64,000 nt of DNA from Ilumatobacteraceae bacterium (lineage in GTDB: Bacteria > Actinomycetota > Acidimicrobiia > Acidimicrobiales > Ilumatobacteraceae), in contig JABSQH010000093.1 of NCBI GenBank assembly GCA_013213745.1, forward strand, positions 1 through 64,000, given 5' to 3'. The translations under genes were made by a program, and so were the position numbers. This document shows positions 17,816-26,244 of the stretch, piece by piece; the first letter of the stretch is position 1; every line of letters begins with the position of its first letter. The notes below the pieces were generated by a model. That model was given only the letters and a program-made list of their open reading frames with translations. It did no database searches and was not told the origin of the DNA.

Positions 17816-18685
17816 CTACGCGCGGTCGGCGTTGCGTCGAATCTCGCCGATCATCTCGGTCCACCGCGTCGGCGGTAGATCGTGCCCCATCTCCGGGTAC
17901 ATCACCAGCCGCGACCCTGGCACTGCGGCGGCGGTGGCCACACCCCCGCTCGGCTTCACCAGTGGGTCCAGCATCCCGTGAATCACCAGCGTCGGCGCGG
18001 TCACACCGGTGAGACCTTCAGTGCGGTCGGGGCTGGCCATGATCGCGGCGGTCTGCCGTTCGGTGCCCTGTGGCCGGAAGCTGCGGTTGAGGCTCGTCGT
18101 GGCCCGCTCACGGGTCGCGTCGGCGTCGAACTCGGTCCCCGAGATGTAGCCGAAAATCGTCACGGCGCGGTCGATCCCCTCGTCGACCGTGACCGCGGGC
18201 TTGAGGCGAGCCATTTTGGCCATCAATTTCTTGGCGATCATTCCGTTCTTCCGGTCGCCCGTGTTCGACATGATCGAGGTCAGCGAACGCACTCGTTGGG
18301 GGTGCTCGATGGCGATCGTCTGGCTGATCATCCCACCCATCGACATCCCGACCACGTGCGCCGAGTCGATCCCGATCGCGTCCAGCAGCCCGACGGCGTC
18401 GGCCGCCATGTCGGAGAGCAGATACTCGCTCGCAGGCGGCCGCTTGACCAGTGTCGACAGCGTCGCACTGACCTGGCTGGGCGGCTGCCAGTCGAACTCG
18501 GTACTCAACCCCTGGTCGCGGTTGTCGAAGGTGATCACCTGGAATCCCGCCGACGCCAACTCGGCGACGAAGTCGGGGTGCCAGTCGGTGAGCTGGCCAC
18601 CGAGTCCCATCACCAACAGCAACGGATCACCCGCTCCGGTGGTGTCGTACTCGATCGTGATCCCGTTGGCGTCGACGGCAGGCAC
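17816..18685 (-). CDS. Alpha/beta hydrolase (RdmC/epoxide-hydrolase-like)
   Basis: 289 aa. The nucleophile elbow is GMSMGG, preceded by LLLVMGLGGQLTDWHPDF and TFDNRDQGLS. The acid lies in VIHGMLDPLV and the His in PEMGHDLPP. The NRDxG oxyanion segment is typical of the aclacinomycin-methylesterase-like branch. The substrate is unknown, possibly a carboxylic ester. The GTG start is 8 bases after TAGCAT (18694-18699), a box that overlaps the stop codon of the neighbouring methyltransferase gene. Confidence 0.85.
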   Translation of the reverse strand: MPAVDANGITIEYDTTGAGDPLLLVMGLGGQLTDWHPDFVAELASAGFQVITFDNRDQGLSTEFDWQPPSQVSATLSTLVKRPPASEYLLSDMAADAVGLLDAIGIDSAHVVGMSMGGMISQTIAIEHPQRVRSLTSIMSNTGDRKNGMIAKKLMAKMARLKPAVTVDEGIDRAVTIFGYISGTEFDADATRERATTSLNRSFRPQGTERQTAAIMASPDRTEGLTGVTAPTLVIHGMLDPLVKPSGGVATAAAVPGSRLVMYPEMGHDLPPTRWTEMIGEIRRNADRA

Positions 18686-18693
18686 GGTGGACC

Positions 18694-18699
18694 ATGCTA
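18694..18699 (-). promoter_or_regulatory. -10-like TAGCAT for alpha/beta hydrolase
   Basis: TAGCAT on the minus strand ends 8 bases before the GTG at 18685. It includes the TAG stop of the upstream gene. Confidence 0.45.
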
Positions 18700-19926
18700 C
18701 AACCGAGTCGGCAAGCGCCAGAAGCCTGCCTTCAGGTACTCACCTTCCCGGAACGTCACCGGGTGGTCAGTGTCGTGACCGGTGCGAACGATCTCCCGAC
18801 CGCCGCGTTCAGCCACCCTGGGTGCAACGATCTCGAAGAAGCGAGTCGTCGAGACTCTCGATGAACACGAGGCGAGCATGAGCACCCCGCCCGGTGCCGT
18901 CACGTCGAGTGCGAGACCTGCCAATCGCTCGTACGCTCGCGCGGCGCGTTCGACGTCGGCGGCGCGCTGGGCGAATGCGGGCGGATCGACGACCACGACG
19001 TCGAACCGGCGCCCGGCGCGCCGCAGACCGCGCAACGCGTCGAAGGCATCGCCGACCTCCGTGGTGTGCACGAACCCGGGTGTCGCCGCATTGCGCCCGA
19101 CGTTGCGTTCGGCGACAGCCAGCGTCGGACCCGACGCATCGATCGAGTGCACCGACGCCGCCCCACCGGCTGCAGCGTGTGCGCCGAACCCGCCGGTTGC
19201 AGCGAAGACATCGAGCACGGCGGCGCCGTCGGCCAGACCACCGATCCGGCGTCGATTGGCCCGCTGATCGAGGAAGTATCCGGTCTTCTGTCCGCGTACG
19301 ACATCGGCTTCGAGATCGAGGCCCCACTCACCGAAGCGGACGAGGGGATCGTCGAGCGCACCGTCAATCACCGTTCCGTCGGCGGGACCGTCGACGACGT
19401 GACGGGCACGACGCACCACGACTGCGCCCGCCCCGGTGACATCCACTGCGACGTCAACGACGACCTCGAGCCACGGGATCCACGCAGCTGTGTAGATCTT
19501 GATCACCAGGACATCGGCGTACCGGTCGATGACGAGACCTCCGAGACCGTCGTTTTCTCCGTTGATCACCCGGTATCCGGCGCCAGGTGCGTCGCGACCA
19601 GCGCGGGTCATCGCCCGGACGAGCGAGCGGCGCAACCCCAGCGCAGCGCCCAGACGCCCTCGGATCCATTCCGCATCGATCGGAGTCGGGGACCCTTGGT
19701 GCAGCACGCGGATGGCGATCGGCGCCTCGGGATCGAACAATCCGACCGCCGCGAACCGCTTGCGCTCGTCGAACACCACGGCGAGGTCTCCGGCACGACC
19801 TGCGGGGTCGACAGAGCGAATCGAACCGTCAAAAACCCACGGATGACCCCCACGAATCCGCCGAAGTGCATCGGGGGTGACGCGCACTGCGACGCGGCCC
19901 GGCGCGGGGCGGGAGTCGGTCGGCAT
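18697..19926 (-). CDS. PUA-domain class I rRNA methyltransferase (RlmI-like)
   Basis: 409 aa. The N-terminal PUA-type domain contains RIRGGHPWVFDGSI, the central part has GLGGLVIDRYAD, and the SAM-binding core includes RRIGGLADGAAVLDVFAATGG and the catalytic VVVDPPAFAQ. Relatives are 5-methylcytosine methyltransferases of 23S rRNA (RlmI, C1962). The ATG at 19926 is preferred over an upstream start at 19989, because the latter would overlap the start of the divergent SDR gene and add non-conserved residues. The best -10-like box, CATCCT, lies 6 bases before this ATG. Confidence 0.82.
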   Translation of the reverse strand: MPTDSRPAPGRVAVRVTPDALRRIRGGHPWVFDGSIRSVDPAGRAGDLAVVFDERKRFAAVGLFDPEAPIAIRVLHQGSPTPIDAEWIRGRLGAALGLRRSLVRAMTRAGRDAPGAGYRVINGENDGLGGLVIDRYADVLVIKIYTAAWIPWLEVVVDVAVDVTGAGAVVVRRARHVVDGPADGTVIDGALDDPLVRFGEWGLDLEADVVRGQKTGYFLDQRANRRRIGGLADGAAVLDVFAATGGFGAHAAAGGAASVHSIDASGPTLAVAERNVGRNAATPGFVHTTEVGDAFDALRGLRRAGRRFDVVVVDPPAFAQRAADVERAARAYERLAGLALDVTAPGGVLMLASCSSRVSTTRFFEIVAPRVAERGGREIVRTGHDTDHPVTFREGEYLKAGFWRLPTRL

Positions 19927-19973
19927 ACCGCCAGGATGCCGGATCGCGGGCCATCGAGCGCTACAACACGGAG

Positions 19974-20816
19974 ATGAGCGATCACGCATCCCCGACCGCC
20001 CCAGCAGCTGATGCCCTCACCGTCGCGAGCCTGTTCGGTGTGGAAGGCAAGACCGTTCTCGTCACCGGCGGATCACGCGGCATCGGGGAGATGATCGCCG
20101 CCGGATTTCTGGCCAACGGCGCGAAGGTCTACATCTCGTCGCGCAAGGCCGACGTGTGCGACGCGACGGCCGCCCGCCTCTCGGCGGAGTTCGGCGGCGA
20201 GTGCATTTCCCTGCCGGCGAACCTCGCCGACCTGGACGGCGTCGAGACCTTGGCTGCCGCGCTGTCAGAGCGGGAGACAGGCCTCGACGTACTGGTCAAC
20301 AACGCCGGCGTGTCATGGGGAGCGCCCCTCGAGGAGTTCCCAGAGGGCGGGTGGATGAAGGTGATGGACACCAACGTCAAGGGCGTGTTCTTTCTCACCC
20401 AACGACTCCTCCCGCTCCTCGAGGCTGCGGGAACCTCGGAGTCGCCGTCACGGGTGGTCAACATCGGCTCGATCGACGGCATCCGCACGCCGGTGTTCGA
20501 CACCTGGTCGTACGGCCCTTCGAAGGCCGCCGTCCACGCCTTGACCCGGCAGATGGGGGTCAAGCTTGCGCCCCGGCATGTGCTGGTCAACGCAATCGCG
20601 CCCGGACCGTTTCCGACGTGGATGCTCTCTACCGGTGTCGGCACGGGCGGAGATGTCGAGAACACCGACTGGGACGCGGTCGGCAGCACCAACCCGACCG
20701 GTCGTGTCGGGAGTCCCGAAGACATCGTGGGACTGACGATCTACCTCTGCTCGCGCGCTGGCCAGTACACCGTTGGCGAAGTGATCACCTGCGATGGCGG
20801 ATCGGCATACTCGTAG
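19974..20816 (+). CDS. Short-chain dehydrogenase/reductase (RhlG/FabG-like)
   Basis: 280 aa classical SDR: TGGSRGIGE cofactor loop, LVNNAGVSWG, catalytic Ser in IGSIDG and YGPSK. The C-terminal NPTGRVGSPEDIVGL and GEVITCDGGSAYS are typical of 3-oxoacyl reductase-like enzymes of the RhlG group. The likely reaction is NADPH-dependent reduction of a ketone on an acyl or steroid-like substrate. TACAAC lies 6 bases before the ATG, a possible variant of the local -10 box. It diverges from the methyltransferase across 47 bases. Confidence 0.82.
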   Translation: MSDHASPTAPAADALTVASLFGVEGKTVLVTGGSRGIGEMIAAGFLANGAKVYISSRKADVCDATAARLSAEFGGECISLPANLADLDGVETLAAALSERETGLDVLVNNAGVSWGAPLEEFPEGGWMKVMDTNVKGVFFLTQRLLPLLEAAGTSESPSRVVNIGSIDGIRTPVFDTWSYGPSKAAVHALTRQMGVKLAPRHVLVNAIAPGPFPTWMLSTGVGTGGDVENTDWDAVGSTNPTGRVGSPEDIVGLTIYLCSRAGQYTVGEVITCDGGSAYS

Positions 20817-20858
20817 GCACGAACCTCACAATCGCCGGGAAGCGATCGACGTCGCCTC

Positions 20859-20873
20859 GACGACCTGGTCGTC
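20859..20873. promoter_or_regulatory. 15-bp palindrome upstream of phosphofructokinase
   Basis: GACGACC-T-GGTCGTC is a perfect inverted repeat with a one-base centre. It is about 10 bases upstream of the -10-like TAGCGT, where it would overlap the -35 region. Candidate operator or terminator of the SDR gene. Confidence 0.4.
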
Positions 20874-20883
20874 CGGGGTGATC

Positions 20884-20889
20884 TAGCGT
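20884..20889 (+). promoter_or_regulatory. -10-like TAGCGT for phosphofructokinase
   Basis: TAGCGT ends 7 bases before the GTG at 20897. A GTG at 20888 lies inside the box, so it is an unlikely start. Confidence 0.5.
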
Positions 20890-20896
20890 GACCCGG

Positions 20897-22000
20897 GTGA
20901 GTGATATCTCCCGCATTGCGATCAGCACCGGCGGCGGCGACGCACCCGGCCTCAACGCGGTCATCCGCTCGGTCACTCTTGCAGCGGTCCGGCGAGGCTG
21001 GGAAGTGCTCGGCATCCGTGACGGCTTCCACGGCCTGATGCTTCCGGACGACTACCCCGACGGTGGGCTCGTGCGTCTCGATCGCGACGACGTCCGCGGG
21101 ATCTCCCACCTCGGCGGAACGATCATCGGTTCGACGAACAAGGGCAATCCGACCGCCTTCCCGGTGCAGAGCACCGACGGCGGCTGGGAAGAGGTCGACC
21201 GCACGCACGAGCTGATCGGGATGTTCCGTCAACACGAGATCGACGCGCTCGTCACTGTCGGTGGCGATGGTTCGCTGACCATCGGCAATCACCTCCACCG
21301 CCACGGCATGCGCGTGATCGGCGTGCCCAAGACGATCGACAACGATCTCGACAAGACCACTGCGACGTTCGGTTTCGACACAGCGGTGAACTTCGCCACC
21401 GAGTGCATCGACCGGCTGTTCACGACAGCGACATCGCACGGCCGAGTCATCGTCGTCGAGGTGATGGGTCGGTATGCAGGGTGGATCGCGCTGCACGCAG
21501 GGATGGCCGCCGGCGCCCACTCGATCCTCATCCCCGAGATCCCCTACGAGCTGGAGAGGGTCGCCGAGACGATCAAAGAACGCGAATCCCGCGGCGCGAA
21601 GTACTCGATCGTTGTCGTTGCCGAAGGCGCGATGTCGATCGACGGTGTGATCTCCACCAAGGGCAAGACGGTTGGTCAGGAGGTGCGCCTCGGTGGCATC
21701 GGCGCCAAGGTCGCCGCTGGTTTGGAAGCCTTGACCGGTCGCGAGTCGCGCACCATTGTGCTCGGCCACCTCCTGCGTGGCGGCCCGCCGACCGCGCTCG
21801 ATCGACTCCTGGGTATGCGCTTCGGTGCCGGCGCGGTGCGGGCGCTCGAGGAGGGCCACGACGGTGTCATGGTCGCGCTGCAGCCCCCGAACGTGATCTA
21901 CGTCCCCCTGGCCGAGGCCACGGCCAGCATGAAGACCGTGCCGCCCGAGTGTGACACGATGCTGACCGCACGCGACCTGGGCATCAACTTCGGCGACTGA
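20897..22000 (+). CDS. 6-phosphofructokinase, group III PfkA family
   Basis: 367 aa. Phosphate-binding STGGGDAPGLN is at the N-terminus, then VGGDGSL, the catalytic PKTIDNDL and EVMGRYAGWIA. It phosphorylates fructose 6-phosphate in glycolysis. Donor determinants are mixed: Gly at the position of E. coli Gly104 (GGDGS, ATP-type) but Lys at position 124 (PKTIDND, usual in pyrophosphate enzymes). Actinobacterial enzymes with this pair are generally ATP-dependent, so ATP is the better guess. The start at 20897 is chosen over the GTG at 20888 because the latter lies inside the -10 box. Confidence 0.9.
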   Translation: MSDISRIAISTGGGDAPGLNAVIRSVTLAAVRRGWEVLGIRDGFHGLMLPDDYPDGGLVRLDRDDVRGISHLGGTIIGSTNKGNPTAFPVQSTDGGWEEVDRTHELIGMFRQHEIDALVTVGGDGSLTIGNHLHRHGMRVIGVPKTIDNDLDKTTATFGFDTAVNFATECIDRLFTTATSHGRVIVVEVMGRYAGWIALHAGMAAGAHSILIPEIPYELERVAETIKERESRGAKYSIVVVAEGAMSIDGVISTKGKTVGQEVRLGGIGAKVAAGLEALTGRESRTIVLGHLLRGGPPTALDRLLGMRFGAGAVRALEEGHDGVMVALQPPNVIYVPLAEATASMKTVPPECDTMLTARDLGINFGD

Positions 22001-22011
22001 ACCGTCGCTGG

Positions 22012-23817
22012 CTACGAGGCGCTCGCCCGGCGCGACGCATACGGCCACGACTCGTGGCGCGCCGGCACGCTCACGCGCCGCGTGAACGCCAGCCGCGCCA
22101 CGAATTCGTCGAACACATCATCTGCGTCGCCGTCGGCGAGGTTGGTCAACTCGATCGCGTCGCCGTCGAGGTCGTACAGCTCCCACTGGTCGGCGAGGGC
22201 CTCGCGACGGTAGGTCTCGGTGCCGTCGTCGAGCACGGAGGCGAGATGGCGTCGCCCGGGCTCGGTCCACGTCGCGGGATCGTCAAACGTGCGTACGAGC
22301 TTGTATAGGCGTCCATCGATGGCCGAGCGAGCGACGATCCCTTCGAAGTTGGCGCCGACATCCGCTGGTACGTGAATCATCAGCTCTGGTGGTGGATCGT
22401 CGCCCTGACCCGCCGCACGCGCCACCGCTGACGCGCCGGTGTCACCTTCGCAGATGTTGTCGCGCGTCAGCATGTACACCGCTCGGGCAGCATCACTGGG
22501 GGCGCCATCGACGACGTCGAGCAAGCTCGCTCCGGGGAGGGGGTGCACCTCGGTGAACGACGTCGCCAGCTGCGCTCCGATCGAGGCCTCGTCGAGGCCA
22601 GCTGCGTCGAGCAGTGTCGGCACGACATCGACGTGCGACGACGGATCGTCGACCACCCGGCTGCCGTCGGTGACGACCGCCCCATCAGCGATCCGGGCCA
22701 CATGGAATGGGATCCGGGTCGCCTCGTCGTACAGGTTGAACCACTTCTGATGGAGTCCGCCGTGCGCCCCGAGGAGCTCTCCATGATCTGACGTTCGTAC
22801 CACCACCGCGTGGGATGACCCGCCGTCGGTCACCGTCTGCCGGACCCGATCGACGGGCCCGTCGACCTCGGCGTGGAGGCGGTAATACAGATCGCGATAC
22901 CGCTGTTCGTTGTCGGCGTACAACGCAGCCACGGCGGCTGCTGGGCCGTACATCGACGGATAGGCCGCCCGGTATGCCGCCTGCGCGGCCGGCTTGCTCG
23001 AGAGGTCCTCCGCGTCCGTCGGCGACGGCCCCACAGGCGGCGGCTCGCGGTGCGGCGCGTCGACGAGCGGCTCGCCGCGGTTGATCCACAGGGGGAACAG
23101 CACGATGTCGTGCGGATTGACGAAGCTTGCGACGAGCAGAAAGGGCCGCAGGGCATCGGCGTCTCCACGACGGCGTCGTGCGTAACGATTCTGCAGCCAT
23201 GCGACGACTCGATCGGCGATCAGCTCGTCACGGCGAACACCGGCGTTGCCCAACGCACCACCGTGCGGTTCAGGCCCGACCCAACCACTGAACCCGAACG
23301 GCGCCAACGGATCGGCGTCGAGATAGGCCGCGACCGCAGCCTGGTCAATGACGCCCTGGGCATCGTTCGTCGCCAGCGGCGTGCCGTCGGTGTCGATCAG
23401 ATCGGCGTGACTGATGTGCCACTTGCCGTCGTAGTGGGTGTCGTAGCCACCGGCGCGGAACCAGTTGCCCAGCGTCGGAACCTCGCCCTCGCGCAGCCAA
23501 CGCAGCCGACTGTCGTCGGCCGTCTTCCCGAGGCCGTCTGTCTGGGTGACGCCGTGCACGTCGGGGTACTGCCCGGTGAACAGCGTTGGCCGGCTGGGTA
23601 CGCACGCCAACGATCCGGTGTAGTGCCGATCAAACGACACTGCGTGGTCGGCAAACCACCGTTCGCCTGGCAGTTGCCGCCTTCGCCAGTCCGCCAGCTC
23701 GTCTGACTCGTAGGGCGGCGCCGCCCGCTCTTCGTCGGTCATGATCACGACGACGTCTGGCCGATCCTCACCGACCACGAGCGGACCGGCCACGCGCTGC
23801 CCAGCTGACGAGGACAT
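22012..23817 (-). CDS. Type I sulfatase
   Basis: 601 aa. The formylglycine motif CxPSR is present as CVPSRPTLFTG (Cys72), with the metal-site DVVVIMTDEE near residue 21, GKWHISHADL and SDHGELLGAHGGLHQKWFNLYDEA. Cys72 would be converted to formylglycine by a separate enzyme not found here. It hydrolyses sulfate esters, with no signal peptide visible. Its ATG overlaps the dehalogenase stop by one base (TGATG), so the two are translated as a pair. The aryl-sulfatase/phosphonate-hydrolase branch is also possible. Confidence 0.85.
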   Translation of the reverse strand: MSSSAGQRVAGPLVVGEDRPDVVVIMTDEERAAPPYESDELADWRRRQLPGERWFADHAVSFDRHYTGSLACVPSRPTLFTGQYPDVHGVTQTDGLGKTADDSRLRWLREGEVPTLGNWFRAGGYDTHYDGKWHISHADLIDTDGTPLATNDAQGVIDQAAVAAYLDADPLAPFGFSGWVGPEPHGGALGNAGVRRDELIADRVVAWLQNRYARRRRGDADALRPFLLVASFVNPHDIVLFPLWINRGEPLVDAPHREPPPVGPSPTDAEDLSSKPAAQAAYRAAYPSMYGPAAAVAALYADNEQRYRDLYYRLHAEVDGPVDRVRQTVTDGGSSHAVVVRTSDHGELLGAHGGLHQKWFNLYDEATRIPFHVARIADGAVVTDGSRVVDDPSSHVDVVPTLLDAAGLDEASIGAQLATSFTEVHPLPGASLLDVVDGAPSDAARAVYMLTRDNICEGDTGASAVARAAGQGDDPPPELMIHVPADVGANFEGIVARSAIDGRLYKLVRTFDDPATWTEPGRRHLASVLDDGTETYRREALADQWELYDLDGDAIELTNLADGDADDVFDEFVARLAFTRRVSVPARHESWPYASRRASAS

Positions 23818-24719
23818 CAGCCGATGAAGTCGACGAGCAGCTGCGCCAACTCGGGCCCGCGGTCCTCCTGCAGGAAGTGACCTCCCCCTTCGATGGTCAC
23901 GTGACGCTGACCCTTGGCGCCCGGCACCTTCTCGAGAAACGGCGCATCACCGCCGGCGGTCACCGGATCGGAGTCGGAGAACGTCAGCAAGAACGGTTTG
24001 TCGAACGTCGCCAGCACCTCCCAGGCAGCTTCGTTGTCGGCAGTCGCCGGGTCGTCGGGCGTGGTCGGCACCAGCGTCGGGAAGATACGCGCCCCCGCCT
24101 TGTAGCGGTCGTCGGGGAAGGGCGCGTCGTACCCCGCGATCACATCTGCCGTCAGGTCGGTCGTACAGCCGCCGTTGATGATTGCGCCGACCGGGAAGTC
24201 AGGTGTCTCCTGCGAGAACTTCTGCCATGCGAGGAACGCATCGCTCGCAGGGCCATGGCCGGTCGGCAGGCCGGTGTTCCCGATCGCCACGCGGGAGTAA
24301 CGCTCCGGCGCCTCGGCGAGCAGTCGCAAACCGATCAGACCACCCCAGTCCTGACCGAAGTAGGTGATGTCATGGAGGTCGAGCACGTCGAAAACCAGCT
24401 CGCGCATCCATGCCACATGACGGGCAAAGGTGTAGTCAGCTTGCTCAGTCGGCTTGTCGCTGCGACCGAATCCGACGAGATCGGGGGCGATCACACGATG
24501 ACCGGCGTCGGCGAGCACCGGAATCATGTGGCGATACAAGAAGCACCATGACGGTTCGCCGTGCATCAACAGCACAGGGGGTGCGTCGGCGGGGCCCTCG
24601 TCAAGGTAGTGCACGCGCAGCGTGCCGCCATCGCCGTCGCCGATGTCGGCGTAGTGCGGAGCGAACGAATAGCCGGGCAGACCGTCGAATCGTTCGTCGG
24701 GTGTGCGAATGGTGTCCAC
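23817..24719 (-). CDS. Haloalkane dehalogenase, DhlA-type (HLD-I)
   Basis: 300 aa. The catalytic set of the HLD-I group is complete: oxyanion HGEPSW, nucleophile Asp124 with halide-binding Trp125 (GQDWGGLIG), cap-domain Trp165 (AFLAWQKFSQETP), candidate acid Asp249 (LLTFSDSDPV) and His281 (GGGHFLQED). It hydrolyses carbon-halogen bonds to an alcohol and halide, and is cytoplasmic. The GTG start is 6 bases after TACCTT (24726-24731). A 7-bp inverted repeat lies right behind that box. It is translationally coupled to the sulfatase, suggesting shared use of halogenated or sulfated organics. Confidence 0.92.
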   Translation of the reverse strand: MDTIRTPDERFDGLPGYSFAPHYADIGDGDGGTLRVHYLDEGPADAPPVLLMHGEPSWCFLYRHMIPVLADAGHRVIAPDLVGFGRSDKPTEQADYTFARHVAWMRELVFDVLDLHDITYFGQDWGGLIGLRLLAEAPERYSRVAIGNTGLPTGHGPASDAFLAWQKFSQETPDFPVGAIINGGCTTDLTADVIAGYDAPFPDDRYKAGARIFPTLVPTTPDDPATADNEAAWEVLATFDKPFLLTFSDSDPVTAGGDAPFLEKVPGAKGQRHVTIEGGGHFLQEDRGPELAQLLVDFIG

Positions 24720-24725
24720 AGGGCG

Positions 24726-24751
24726 AAGGTAGCAGTCGTCCCGGCGACTGC
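24726..24751 (-). promoter_or_regulatory. Promoter and candidate operator of dehalogenase-sulfatase operon
   Basis: TACCTT (24726-24731, minus strand) ends 6 bases before the GTG. Immediately upstream is GCAGTCG-TCCCGG-CGACTGC (24732-24751), a perfect 7-bp inverted repeat in the spacer between -10 and -35, where a repressor would block transcription. Confidence 0.5.
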
Positions 24752-24795
24752 GAGTACGACTCTCACACGACGGCGAGCACGCCGGCGGCGGGCCG

Positions 24796-24801
24796 TAGGC
24801 T
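24796..24801 (+). promoter_or_regulatory. -10-like TAGGCT for DUF2252 gene
   Basis: TAGGCT ends 7 bases before the ATG at 24809 and is divergent from the dehalogenase promoter. Confidence 0.5.
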
Positions 24802-24808
24802 CCGGGCG

Positions 24809-26242
24809 ATGACCGTCCCCGAACACAACACGTTGACGGCTCGCCGTCTGCGCGCCGTGCAACACCGCAGCGCTCGACGAGCACGCGCCGATGCCGGTCG
24901 CAGCCGCCGCGAACGCGTTCCGATCGATGCTCACTCCGAGGTCGATGTCGATCAACGACCGGACCCACTGGCCATCCTCACGGCCCAGGACACCACGCGA
25001 CTCGCAGCGCTGGTCCCGATCCGCCACAGCCGGATGAGCCCGACGCCGTTCACGATGTATCGCGGGTCTGCCGCGGTGATGGCGAGCGATCTGCACCGAT
25101 CTCCGACCACCGACCTGCAGGTACAGCTGTGCGGTGACGCGCATCTCTCGAACTTCGGCATGTTCTTCGGGCCCGACCGTCGCCTCGTCGTCGACGTCAA
25201 CGACTTCGACGAAACACTCCCCGGACCGTTCGAGTGGGACGTCAAACGCCTCGCCGCAAGCGTGGTGATCGCCGGACGCGACAACCGGTTCGACGACGCG
25301 TCGATCCGACGAGCCACGCGCGCCGCGATCGAGGGGTACTGCACCGAGCTCGGCCGGACGGCGCGCATCGATCCTCTGACCGCTGTGTACGAGCGGCTCG
25401 AGGTGCAGCGGGCGGTTGCGAAGCTGCAGGGCAAGAAGCGCAAACGCGCCGACAAAGTCGTTCGCAAATCGCGTTCCAAGACGAGCATGCGCGCCGTGAG
25501 CAAGCTCACCGACATCGTCGACGGACGAAGGCGCATCGTCGCGGATCCGCCGCGCATCGTCCCGCTCGAGCTCGCCCACCAACCCGAACTGCTCCCCGAT
25601 GTACTCGACTTCTTCGAGCGCTACCTCCAGAGCCTGCCGGCGCATCGCCGCGCGCTGCTCGACCGGTACTCGATCGTCGACGTCGCGCACAAGATCGTCG
25701 GCGTCGGCAGCGTCGGCACGCGGTGCGTGATCGTGCTCCTCGAGAGCGGCGACGGCGAGCCACTGTTCCTGCAGTTCAAAGAAGCCGGGCAATCGGTTCT
25801 CGAGCCGCACACATCCGCAAGCCGTTACACCAACCAAGGAGAACGGGTCGTCCAAGGTCAGCGACTCATGCAGACAATGGGCGACATCCTCCTCGGTTGG
25901 GCCACGTTCGAACGCTCCGACGGTGCCACGCGCGACTTCTACTTCCGCCAGCTGTGGGACGGGAAGGGCTCGTTCGACATCGACCGGATGGGTCGCAAGG
26001 CGTTCGCGCAATACGCCCACACGTGCGGACGAGTGCTCGCGCTCGCGCACAGCCGGTCAGGGGACGCAGCGATGATCGCCGGTTACGTCCTCGACGACGC
26101 ACTCGCCGACTCTCCGTCCGGTCGCGAGTTCGTCGATGCGATCGACCGGTTCGCGCATACCTACGCCGACCTGGTCGACGTCGACCACGCTGCCTACCTC
26201 GACGCGATTCGCGCGGGCACGATCAGCACCAGGGACGGCTGA
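24809..26242 (+). CDS. DUF2252 family protein
   Basis: 477 aa, full length for the family. Conserved blocks include SPTPFTMYRGSAAVMASDL, CGDAHLSNFGMF, DVNDFDETLPGPFEWDVKR and LRQLW-type FYFRQLWDGKGS. The HxxN...D pattern recalls aminoglycoside-phosphotransferase/kinase folds, but the substrate is unknown. The N-terminus is Arg-rich (RRLRAVQHRSARRARAD). The start is fixed by TAGGCT 7 bases upstream. It leads a run with the TrkA-C protein (2-base gap) and the PfkB kinase. Confidence 0.82.
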   Translation: MTVPEHNTLTARRLRAVQHRSARRARADAGRSRRERVPIDAHSEVDVDQRPDPLAILTAQDTTRLAALVPIRHSRMSPTPFTMYRGSAAVMASDLHRSPTTDLQVQLCGDAHLSNFGMFFGPDRRLVVDVNDFDETLPGPFEWDVKRLAASVVIAGRDNRFDDASIRRATRAAIEGYCTELGRTARIDPLTAVYERLEVQRAVAKLQGKKRKRADKVVRKSRSKTSMRAVSKLTDIVDGRRRIVADPPRIVPLELAHQPELLPDVLDFFERYLQSLPAHRRALLDRYSIVDVAHKIVGVGSVGTRCVIVLLESGDGEPLFLQFKEAGQSVLEPHTSASRYTNQGERVVQGQRLMQTMGDILLGWATFERSDGATRDFYFRQLWDGKGSFDIDRMGRKAFAQYAHTCGRVLALAHSRSGDAAMIAGYVLDDALADSPSGREFVDAIDRFAHTYADLVDVDHAAYLDAIRAGTISTRDG

Positions 26243-26244
26243 AG

